Source: Catenuloplanes niger
Lineage (GTDB): Bacteria; Actinomycetota; Actinomycetes; Mycobacteriales; Micromonosporaceae
Assembly (NCBI RefSeq): GCF_031458255.1
Contig: NZ_JAVDYC010000001.1
Span: 6,829,001 to 6,893,000 of the forward strand
DNA length: 64,000 bases
Direction: 5' to 3'
Below, piece after piece: positions 45,303 to 56,300 of the stretch. Position numbers and translations under genes: made by a program. How positions within the stretch are numbered: the stretch's first letter is position 1; each line of letters begins with the position of its first letter. A model generated the notes under the pieces. That model saw nothing but the letters and a program-made list of their open reading frames with translations. It was not told the origin of the DNA and made no database searches.

Positions 45303-47267
45303 ATGAACCTGCCGCTGATCGCGCCGCACCCGAACGCGGTCTGCATCGACCACGTGCTCCCGACGCGGGCCGGGGCGCACGTGCACACCGAGCCGATCTC
45401 GGTGCGCGACGAGGACCCGGGGGTGCGGCGGCTCGCCGGCCTGCCCGGCCGGGACGGGCACATCTACCTGTCGTTCGGCACGGAGATCGACGCCGCGCTG
45501 GACGCGTCCGGGGGCGGGCGCGGCAAGGCCGTGCTCTACCAGTTCCTGCGCGGGCTGCCGGCCGAGGTGACCGACCGGGCGGTGGTGCGCCCGCGGGAGG
45601 CGGGCGGGCTCACGCCGGCCGGCGTGGTGGCGCGCGCGGACCTGGCCGGGCTGCCGGTCGAGGTCCCACGCGCCGCGCTGGCATCGGGCGGGGCGTTGGA
45701 CCCGGGGCGGCTGATCGGCTTCGACGCGGCGATGCGGCTCACGCCGGTCGCGGACGCGGAGACCGTGTGGGTGGTGCCGGCCCGGCACTGGGCGCCGGAC
45801 GCCTACGCCGGTGCGGGGCCGGCGGCGCTGGCCGCCGCGCTGCGCACGCCGTACCCGACGGCTCGCCTGGTCCTCGACGGTGAGGGCGGCGTGCACCTGG
45901 GCCTGCCGGCCGCGCTCGTGACGCACGCCCACGGTGCCGCGCTGGCGGCGTTGCGGCGCCCGCTCGGCCCCCGCGACCTGCCCGGCACGACCGGAACGAC
46001 GCTCGGCGGGTACGGCGACCTGCTCGCCGCGACGGCCGAGCCGGGCACCCGGGCGTTCGTCACGGTGCGGGCCGCGGCCGGCGCGCAGCTGACCGTGCTG
46101 GCACTGCACGACCGGCACGGGCTGTCCTTCCTGGACCCGGCGACCGGGACCGCGGCCGTGTTCCCGGCCGAACCGGCCGCGATCACGCTGTTCCCGGTCG
46201 AGGGCGCCGCGGAGCTCACGGACTGGCTGGCGGAGCTGCGCACGGCACCGGTGATCAACCACTCGTCCACCGTGCACGCGGTCCCGGCCGGCGCGCACGG
46301 GCGCACGATCGACGTGGTCGGTTCACCCGGCGCGCTGAGCGAGCTGTTCCGCGCCGAGCTCACGGCCGCGGCCGAGGGCGTGGACGCGCCGGTCGTGGTG
46401 GTCGCGACCGAGAAGCAGTCCACCGCGCCGTCCACCGGCCAGCTGCTCGGCCTGGAGTGGCTGCTGCTCCAGCACCGGTTCGCGGGTGGCGCGCCGCCGA
46501 TCGTGGTGATCCGCGGCGACACCACGCCCACGGTCTCGGACGTGCTCGGCCGGTACGGCGTCCCGGTGGTGCACCAGCCGCGGACGACCGGCGGCGGGTT
46601 CGGCCTGAACCTGGACAACCTGTGGGCGGGCCGGGACGCGGCCGGCAACCCGGTCGCCGCGCCGGTCCGGGCGCTCACGCCGGACTTCCTGCGCGCGGTC
46701 GGCGCGACCCGCCCGCGCGCCGCGCGGACCGCCCGGCCGGTGGACGAGCGGCTGCGGTCGTTCCTGTTCACGCCGCTGGAGGACGTGCCGGCGATCCGCT
46801 CGGCGGTGGCCGCACACGGGTCGGCGCTGCGGACGCTGCTGCCGCGGATCAGCGACCTGGGCCTGGTGCAGGCGGACCTGTTCGCCGGCTGGGAGGCGAT
46901 CCTGCGCATCGAGGAGCGCGCCGACCCGGTGGTGACCGAGGCCGCGTACGCCTCGCTCGGCACCGGCTCGCTGGCGTTCGTGCCGTCGGTGCTGGACAAG
47001 GGCCCGGACGTGCTCACCGACCTGGCCGACCTGACGAAGGGGCCGCTCGACGACGGTGCCCGCCGGGCGATCCTGGGCGCACTGGCCAAGGGCGTCGGGG
47101 GAGCACCGCTGGCGGAGGTGCGGCAGGAGATCTACCGCCATTCCGTTTACCTCCCCGAAACCGGACGCACCGACCTGATCCGCGAGTTGCAGGGCTTCGC
47201 CGCACGCGCGCCGGAGCACAGTGCGCTGTTCGAGCAGGTGGCGATCTATGTGGAGACATGCCCCTAG
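45303..47267 (+). CDS. Companion protein 2 of the giant locus
   Basis: 654 aa, paralogue of companion 1. ATG 45303 has GGGGGAG upstream and lies 11 bp after giant 2. N-terminus AVCIDHVLPTRAGAHVHTEP; middle RADLAGLPVEVP and LHDRHGLSFLDPATG; C-half with DVVGSPGALSELFRAEL, PIVVIRGDT, GLNLDNLWAG, FAGWEAILRIEE and VYLPETGRTDLIREL; end VETCP. Two Cys are seen (14 and the penultimate residue). No signal peptide or membrane segment. It shares both halves with the terminal modules of the giants. The function is unknown. Confidence 0.8.
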   Translation: MNLPLIAPHPNAVCIDHVLPTRAGAHVHTEPISVRDEDPGVRRLAGLPGRDGHIYLSFGTEIDAALDASGGGRGKAVLYQFLRGLPAEVTDRAVVRPREAGGLTPAGVVARADLAGLPVEVPRAALASGGALDPGRLIGFDAAMRLTPVADAETVWVVPARHWAPDAYAGAGPAALAAALRTPYPTARLVLDGEGGVHLGLPAALVTHAHGAALAALRRPLGPRDLPGTTGTTLGGYGDLLAATAEPGTRAFVTVRAAAGAQLTVLALHDRHGLSFLDPATGTAAVFPAEPAAITLFPVEGAAELTDWLAELRTAPVINHSSTVHAVPAGAHGRTIDVVGSPGALSELFRAELTAAAEGVDAPVVVVATEKQSTAPSTGQLLGLEWLLLQHRFAGGAPPIVVIRGDTTPTVSDVLGRYGVPVVHQPRTTGGGFGLNLDNLWAGRDAAGNPVAAPVRALTPDFLRAVGATRPRAARTARPVDERLRSFLFTPLEDVPAIRSAVAAHGSALRTLLPRISDLGLVQADLFAGWEAILRIEERADPVVTEAAYASLGTGSLAFVPSVLDKGPDVLTDLADLTKGPLDDGARRAILGALAKGVGGAPLAEVRQEIYRHSVYLPETGRTDLIRELQGFAARAPEHSALFEQVAIYVETCP

Positions 47268-47324
47268 GGTTTTCGGACACATCGTACAAACCGTGAGGGC
47301 CATGAAGTGTTTGTAAAACCTGTG

Positions 47325-47349
47325 TGAACCAGCCGCGCTGACGAGACGT
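47325..47349 (+). promoter_or_regulatory. ECF-type promoter of giant operon 3
   Basis: TGAAC (47325-47329), 17 bp, CGT (47347-47349), 43 bp before the ATG at 47392. The upstream element is looser (TTTGTAAAAC at 47310-47319) than at operons 1 and 2, and the leader is 14 bp shorter, but -35, spacer length and -10 are the same. Confidence 0.65.
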
Positions 47350-47391
47350 TAAGCAGGATCCGTACGCCTCGCAGCACAGTTGGGAGACGGC

Positions 47392-50300
47392 ATGTCCGGA
47401 ACCGGCACACTTGATGCTTTCGCGGCGCTGTGTCCGGACGGGCGGCTGATCCCGATCGACAACGGCGTCTACTTCCACCCCTACCCGATGGGTACGCCGG
47501 TCGACCTGCTCGAGCTGCAGCGCGCCATGAACGTGGGCACGCGGGCCGGCGGGCCGGCGTTCTTCATGGACCCGCGCGGGCTGAGCGACGTGGCCGCGCT
47601 GGAGACCGTCCAGCGGGTGACCCGGGACCTGCTCGGCGACCTCGGTGCCGGCGCGCGGATCACCACGGTCTCGGCCGGCGGCGCGGAGCGGACCTGGCTG
47701 ACCGCCGCGGACCTGGTCGGCGTGCCGATCACGGTGCTGGACGCGCCGGCCGCGCAGACGTCGGCGCGCCTGGTCCGCGACGGCGACCTGCTGCACGTGC
47801 TGCCGAAGGGACTGGCCGCGATGCGCGCGGTGCTGTCCACCGCCGCGGAGCTGGCCAGGGACCGGCGCACCCCGCTCTGGACCCGGCTGGAGCGGCTGGC
47901 CGAGCGGGTGGCCGAGGCCCGCGAGGAGCACCGGGTGCCGCGTTCCGGCTCGGTCTCCGGTGCCGCGATGTGGCAGGCCGGATATCAGCTCGCGGCCGGG
48001 CTGGTGCTCGGCGCGCCCCCCGGGACGAACCTCGCGGCGCTGGCCGGAGCGGTGCAGCCGATCTCCGAGGCGGCGCTGCTCGGCCTGTTCGGCGGCGAGC
48101 CCCGCACGCCCGGGTCGCTGACCGGGGCGCCGCTGGATGCGCCCGCGCTGGTGCACGTGCCGGGTCCGGACGGCGGTCCGGGCACGGTGCGCTGGCTGGT
48201 GCCGCGCGACGGTGCACTGTGGTGGGTCGACCTCGCGGCCGACCCGGCGGACGCGTTCCGCCGGTTCGACCCGGCCGACGCGGCCAACCCGCCGGCCGGC
48301 ACCACGGTCCGGGTGCTGAGCCCGGCACCGGCGACGCCCGCGACGTCCGTGCTGGACACCCCGACCAGCCTGGTGGACGCGCTGATCGACGCGCCGCTCG
48401 GCCGGGCCGCCGCCGGGGCCCTGCAACCGACCCGGCCCGCGCCCCGGCCGGACACCACCGGCGTCACGCCCGGCGCGGAGGGCCCGGAGGAACTGGTCCG
48501 GGCGCAGGTCGAGGCGGTCGGCGACGCGTTGCGGAACGGCGCCCCCGAGCAGCAGTTCGCCGCGCTCGACGAGCTGCTGACCCACCGGCTGCCACCGATC
48601 CGGGACCGGTTCGAGACGGCCCGGGCCGGCCACGACGCCACCGTACGGTCGGCCGGCACCGCGATCGACGCGCACGACGCCCGGATCGCCGAGCTGGACA
48701 CCCGGATCCCGGCCGAGGAGGCGCGCGTCGCCGCCGCGGACACCGCGTTCACCACGGCGCGGGACGCCCGGGTCGCGGCGGAGCAGGCACGGGCCGCGCT
48801 GACCGCCCAGATCGAGGCCGCGCGGGTGACGCGTGGCCGGGCCTTCGAGGCGTTGTCCCGGGCCACGCCGGCCGACCACGCGGAGCTGAGCCGGGCCTCC
48901 GTCGCGGCGAGCCGGTACGTGGACCACCTCGCCCGGCAGGCCGTCGCCGGCGACGCGGACGTCGTCCGGCGGCGCGCGGCCGAGGAGGCGGCCCGGGTGC
49001 GCGCCGCGGACCTCCGGGCCGGCGTCGCCACGCTGCGCGCGGAGCACGGCCGGATCCCCGCGCTGCGCGCCGAGGAGGTGCGGCGCCGGACGGACGCGGC
49101 CGCGGCCCGGGACACCGCGGCCGCGAACCGGGACCTGCTCGACGTGCACCTCGCCCACCTGCGGGACGTCGCCGCGGACTGGGCCCGGCTCGAACTCGGC
49201 GACGCGCGCCGGCTGGACGACCGGATGGCGGCGGTCGAGGCGGACGGTTCCGCGCTGCGGCAGGCCCACCGCGACGCGTCGGCCGAGATCGACGTGATCG
49301 CGGCGCGCGGTGCCGCGATCACCGTCGAGGACGTCGGCCGGCTCGCCTACCTGCACCACCTGGCCGGGGTACGGGCGGCCGCGCGCGCCGGCCACGCCGA
49401 GACCGCCGACGAGCTGGCGGAGGCGTACGGCGGCTACCTGGGCACGCTGACCCGCTACTCCGGCGCGCCGGCGGTGGACGGCGAGGCCGATCGGCTGGCC
49501 GGCCGGCAGTTGACGCTGGCGCTCTGGACCACGCTCGCGGACCGCTTCGACGCCGCGCAGCCCGCGGCGGAGACGGCACGCACGGAGGCGATGAACCTCG
49601 CCCGGAGCGAGATCGAGGGCGCGCGCCGCACCGGACGGTCACCGGACCTGGCCGGGCTGATCACCCGCCTGATGGACCCGGACGGCCGGCTGCCCGGCGA
49701 GTCGTGGCACGCCGCGTCCGAGACGGCCGGCGGGCTCCGGCGCACGCTCTCCGCGACCGCCGGCGACGTGGCCACGCTGCGCGCCCGGATCGAGGCCGCG
49801 ACCGCGCCGTCCGCGCCCTGGTTCCTGCGGGAGCGGAACATGCTCGGCGACAGTCACCTCCGCGAGATCGCGGCGCTCGACCCGGCCGACGTGCGGACGC
49901 TCACCGCACAGGTCCGGCCGTCCGTGGGCGACTCCGCGCGGCCGTGGCGGGCCGACGGCGCGGACATCGAGTCCTGGCTGACCGAGACGCTCGGCTCGCG
50001 GAAGGCCGAGGACTGGGAGAAGCTGATCGACGGCGGCGGCGTGACCGGCGAGTTCAACGGCAAGCACGTCCGGGTCGCCGTCACTCTGGTCAACGAGCGC
50101 TTCCGCCGGGCCCGCCCGGTCCGTCCGGGCCGGACCGGTCAGGACGTGGAGCTGCAGCTGCGGTTCGGCGAGAAGTCCTACAGCCGGTCGCGCGGCGGCT
50201 CCCGCTCCTGGAACCTGCCGCTCGGCCTGATCACCGTGCTGGCCGTCGCGGACGAGGTGCTGCAGGGCGTGGTCGGCCCGGTGCTGCGGTTGTTCACCGG

Positions 50301-53300
50301 CGGCTCGCGGCGCTGGGCCGAGGTGGCCGGCGGCCGGGCCAACTCGGAGAACTTCGCGTTCACCGGTGACTGGGCGATGAACGAGTACGACTGGGACGCC
50401 CGGGTGATCGTGCAGGTCGACGGCCAGCCGGTCGCCGCGCACGACCTCGGCCGGCACGTGATGGCCCTGTCGCCGCAGCTGGTCTCCACGCACCGGGACG
50501 CGGTGGACCCGATGACCGTGGGCGAGGCGACGCGGGTGCGGAACCCGCACGCGCTGCTCGCCCAGGACTACGTGGTCACCGCGGCCGACTTCGACGACCC
50601 GCTCGTCGAGCTCGGCAACCGGCTGCGCAGCGACCCGGCGTTCAAGCTCGACGCCACCCAGTCCGCGCGGGTGGTCGACAAGATCCGGCAGGACTTCCTC
50701 AACCCGCGGGCGGTCAAACAGCAGAACCAGTGGTGGACCGCGGACGCCGGGGTGTCGCCGCACATCTCGATGGGGCTCGGTAGGGGCCGGCACCTCGAGG
50801 GGCACCTGCGGACCGGCGGCAAGCTGATCGACCTGCGCCGGATCGTCGAGACGCCGGACGCGATGATCCGTAACGACGCGGGCGGCACCACCAGCCGGGC
50901 GGCCGGGCGCGGCGGCGGCTCCGTGGTGGGCGGCCGGCTCGGCGCCGAGTTCCCGCTCAGCATCGGCGACCACCTGGTGCTGCCCCGGCTGGACGTCCTC
51001 ACGCTCAAGATGAACCGGGACGTGGACCGCTCCGCCAGCATCGAGTCGTCCGCGGCGTACCTGCTGGTCCGCGGCGACAAGCTGATCCGGTACGCGGCCA
51101 CGGTCGCCGCCGAGATGACGCTGGACTCCAACCGCGGCCAGCTCACCGTGCGGCACCCCACGGTCATCGAGCTGGCCGTGCCCGCGAAGTACGCGGCCGC
51201 GTTCGAGGAGCAGCTGATGGCGAACCCGCTGCTGCGCGACGCGGTGGTGCTGCCGGAGGGCACGCTGACGCTCACCGGGAAGGGCACCAAGCGGATCAGG
51301 CCGTTCCCGCGCGGCGGCGTCACCTCGCCGGCCGAGCTGCGGAGGCTCACGGCGACCCACCGGATCGAGGTCATGCTGCCCGAGGGCCGGAACCTGGACG
51401 GGACCTGGCAGTGGGCGGCGGGCGCGGGCGTGCCCGTCTCCCGGCCCGGTGACGCCTACCAGAGCGTGAACGACGTGCCGGACATCCGCTACCAGGTGGA
51501 CCCGGCGAACGCGGACCGGATCCTGGGCGCCACCGTCTTCACCCGCTCCGCCGATCCGGCGCACCCGGAGCCGGTCTCGGCCGAGTACGTGCCGAACCCG
51601 GCGTACGCGCCCGGCGGCCCGGCCGGGCGCGCGGCGGCGGGCGCGGACCCGTGGGGTGCGCACGGCGTCCGGGACGCGGTCGACCTGTTCGCGCTGGCCC
51701 GGAAGGGACCGATCGAGCTGGCCGTCCGCGGCCGGGCCGCCGCGCCCGTGTTCGCCGACCTCACCGAGGGCCTGCGGAGCCTGTCCGTGCTGGCCGGCCG
51801 GGTGCGGCTGCGCGGCGACGGTGACCCGGTGACGCCCGGCGGGCCCGCGTTCCGCTACCTGGTCGACGACCGCGGCCTGGTGCTCGGCGCGATCCCGCTG
51901 GGCGCCGGCGGGCCCGGCACGCTGGTGCCGAACCCGGCGCTGTACCTGCCGGCGCAGCAGCTCACCACCGTACCGGCGGACGACGCCCTGGCATCGGTGC
52001 GGAACTTCCTGGACGGGCTGGACGTGCCCGAGTACGCGCAGGTCCAGCTGGCCGACGGGGTGCCACCGGCGATCGTCGCGGCGCTGTCCGCGCACCCGCG
52101 GGTGGAGGTGATCGACCACGACGGCACCCGGCTGGCCGGGCAGACGCTGCCGGCCGCGGTACGGGAGGGCCGGACACCGGCCGGGATCCGGCGGCACGTC
52201 GTGTCCACGGACGGCTGGGTGAACGGCGACCTGAAGCCGCTGGACGGGCCGACCCGGGAACCGTGGGCGATGGCCGCCCGGACCGGCCTGGGTCCCGGCG
52301 TGATGAAGGAGATGCCGGGCGCGGAACTGATCTTCGGGGACGCGCTGCGGCTGCTCCAGCACCAGATGAAGAAGGTCGGCCGGACACTGAAGCGGGAGAA
52401 CCGCACCAAGCGGTTCGCGGAGCTGGCCGCGAAGCTCGGCGTGCCCGGGCTGCGCGGGTTCCAGCGGTCCATCTTCGACGGCGGGATCTCCGACTCGTAC
52501 ACGATCGGCGATCTGACGTTCCGGGTGAACCTGACCGGCTCGCTGGGCGACCTCCGCGAGATCCGCACCGTGCCGGACTACCTGCTCGACACGAAGCGCA
52601 CCGGCCGGTCCGGGCTCACCGTCCGGGAACTGCTCGGGTACCAGATCGGCGCGCGCGTGGACGGCTCCGGCCGGGCCAGCATCAAGGACTTCTTCGGCCT
52701 GCGGGTCCGGGTCGTCGACCTCCAGGCCGCGTTCGACCGCGAGTACGCGAACCTGGTCGGCCTGACCCAGGCCGGCGCGCGGCGGCGCAAGGTCCGCGGC
52801 ACGCTCACCGAGTTCGACTACGACGTGCGGTACCAGCTGACCGTGTCGGTGACGGACAAGAAGGGCAAGGTGCTCACCGACGTCAGCACCCGCACGTACG
52901 GCGGCGAGGGGTTCCATGCCCCGGTCCGGGTCGCGGAGGAGGACCTCGCGCCCGCGCCCGGCTCCGCGTACAGCCAGGAACCGCTGCCCGGCGAGCGGGC
53001 CCCGGTCAGCCGGCTGACCGCGGACGAGTCGCGCGCGGCCCGCTCCTGGCTGGCCGGCGGCGAACCGGACGGCTACCTGTCCACCGTGGACGGCAACACC
53101 GAGGGCATGTACGTCTGGCTGAACCAGGTCGGTGCGCTGGCGGAGTCGGTGCAGGCGTTCATCGACGCGGTCGACGACGTGCCCCGGGACACGTCCGCGA
53201 CCACCGCCCTGCTGCGCGACCTCACCCCCGGCGGAAGCCGGCTGTCGATGGAGAGCGGCGTCGCGGACGGCATCCGGCCCGACTACCTGGAGCCGCGGGC

Positions 53301-56300
53301 CAGCGACCTGATGACCCGCCTGGGCATCGTGGTGCCGCTCAGCCGGGGCCGGGACGGCGCGGTCCGCCAGCTCCGGGTCCGCCTGCTGCCGGCGAACGCG
53401 CGGTTCACCCGGCCCACCGACGGCGCCACCAACCGCGACTACCAGGACTCCGGCGTGCAGAGCGGCGGCAGTGAGGGCAACGCGTTCGGCGCGACGGCCA
53501 CGGCCGGCGTCGGTGGCATCTTCCAGTGGGGGCCCGGCGCCGCCGCGGTGCCGGACGACGGCGACGGCGCCAAGGGCAGCAGCTACGTGCCCGGCATCGA
53601 GCCGGGACCGGGCCAGCAGGTGCCCGCGGCGAGCCGGGGCGCCGACCACGTCAACCTCGGGCTCGACGCCGCCGCGTCCGGCCGCTGGGGGGTGACCACG
53701 TCCGCGCTGGACGGCGGCACCTCCACCACCCGCGCCGGGTACGAGGGCCGCTCCTACAACCACTCGGCGGACGCGATCTACCTGATCACCTACGAGCGCT
53801 GGTCGCGCGGCGGGAAACTCACCAGGCACGAGCACGACCTGCGCGTCGCGCACGGGCTGGACGCGTCCACGCCGCACGTGACCGCGAAGGAGCTGGGACT
53901 GCCGATCCCGGCCGCGGACGAGCGGGTGATGCCGGACAAGACGGCCGAGCTGATGCCGATCCACAAGGAGCTGGCGTTCGCCGCTTCCCCGGTGGAGAAA
54001 CTGACCGCGTTCCGGACCAGGAACGGTACCGAGCGGCAGGACGTCCTCGCCGTGGTCAAGGACCGCCTCCGCCGGATGGACGTGGCGATCGACGACCCGA
54101 CGCTCTCGCTGGCCGTGGAGAACCTCTTCCGGACCAGCGCGATCAAGGCGCACTACCGGGCCATCCGCCGGGACGGCCTGGAGGCGCTGATCACGTTCAA
54201 CCGTGCGATGGGCGGCGTCAAGCGGATCGGCATCCGGCTCACCGCGGAGGACGGGCCGCTCAGTTACCGGCGGCCGCGCCCGGACGTGAAGGGCACGATC
54301 AGCAAGGGCGGCCTCGACCAGCAGGGCCGGTCCAGGACGGTGGACCGGGGCATCAAGGTGGGGCCGGCCGGCGACGCGCGGTTCGGTCCCGGCGAGGCGC
54401 GGATTGCGATCGGCGCCGGCGCGGAGGCGGAGTGGGGCCGGACCACCGCGGAGAACCGCACCACGTCCGACCAGCCGTACCTGCGCGTGTCGCCGACCAA
54501 CCCGGACAGCCAGGAGTTCGGCGCGCACACCGTGCTCAAGCTGGAGTTCTTCGAGGCCTCCGACCTGCCGCAGGCGATCGAGTCGGTGATCGCGCTGGGG
54601 TCGGCCACGGTCAAGATGTTCGACACCGTCTCGGACGGCTGGCTGCGCACGCTGCTCCAGGACACGGTGACCGGGACGCGGAAGCCGAAGCACACCGAGA
54701 CGGTGCCGGGCCGGTTGCGGCTGATCACGCCGAGCCACCTGACCCAGGAGCGGCCGGCCTTCGAGAACGTGCCGCACCTGCGCAGCGAGCTGCCGGAGAC
54801 GGTCGCGGACATCCGGCCGGCCAGTGTGGAGGTGTTCAACCGCAACCCACCGGCGGACGGGCCGGCCGACCTCCGGGCCGACCTGGCCACGACCGCCCGG
54901 CTGGCCCAGCACGTGCAGGGGCTGGAGATCTTCGGCTTCGACCGGTTCACGAACTGGCTGCCGACCACCCGCATGCCCGGTGCGGAACGCTACGACACCG
55001 GCAAGACGCCGCCGCGGGTGCCCGGCTACGCGTCGCTGTCCACCGCGCTCACCTCCGTGAAGGCGGCACTGAACAGCACGAACGTCACCACGAACATCAC
55101 CCGGCTGCTGACCGGCAGCTACACCATCAAGGGCGAGGGCGCGGACGAGTTCACGGTCCGGGCCGTGCTGCGCGGCGCCACCTGGCTGTCCCGCGGCGAC
55201 TACCGCGCGACGAACATGCCGATCAAGGTGTCGTCGCGGGCACAGCAGAACAACGAGCGGTCCGGCCTGAACATCCGGCCGGTCGAGGTGGAGGCGGGCC
55301 CGCGGGAGGGCGACCAGAAGCTGATCGCCGGCACCGGGCCGGCCGTCGGCGTGGGCCGCAGCGGCGGGGCCTCGAGCGGGGCCGGTGACGTGGCGATCAC
55401 CTACGAGAAGAAGGCCGGCGACTACGACTACTTCTGGTTCGACCTGACGCTGATCGGCACGTCGGCCAACGGCCGGGCCTGGGTGCGCAGCGACGTCCCG
55501 CACGGGCTGATCGCGCGCATCCCGTCGGAGAAGGCCGCCGAGGTCTTCGGCCCGCGGCCCACGCTCGGGATCATCGACCAGGCACTGGTCCAGGCGATCG
55601 CGGACGACGCGCCGCCGGCCTTCGTCGCGGACCGGCGGTTCATGGCCGAACGGCTGGCCGGCAACCGGCCGGCCGCGCCGAACCTGATCCGGCGGGCGGA
55701 GCTGGACGCGGCCGTGCAGCGGCTGCGCGACTGGATCGCGGCGACCGAGATGCCGGCGCCGGTCCCCGGCGCGCCACGGCCCGCGGTGACGCCGGAGGAC
55801 TGCGTGATCCGCGCGTTCGGCGCGTTCATCGCGGTGCACCGCCGCACCGCCAACGGCACCACCGACACCGACCGCGTCGGGCACGGCGCGGCCGAGGACC
55901 TGGCCACCTCGCTGCGCGGCGACTTCGCCCGGCTGACCGACCCGGACATGCTCTGGCAGTACGCGGTGAGCCGGCCCGGCAGCATGATCGCGGTCCGGGT
56001 GCCGCCGCCGTCCGGGGGCATGTCGCACCTGTTCTGGGTGATGTCGATCGGCGGCGGCCGGATGATGTGGGTGGACGGCCAGCGGCACGGCGCCGCCGGC
56101 CGGACCGCGTCGATCGGTACGCCGCTGGACAACCTGCGCGGGCTGGTCACCGACCAGCACGCGCAGATGTTCCGGAAGAACGGCACCGAGGTGCTGATGC
56201 TCGACGAGCGCGGCCGGGCGGTCGACCTGCGGGCCGCGCTGCCCGGCGCGCTGACCAACCGGGCCTCCGGCGACCGGGTGGGCCGGCGCGCGTCCGGCGA

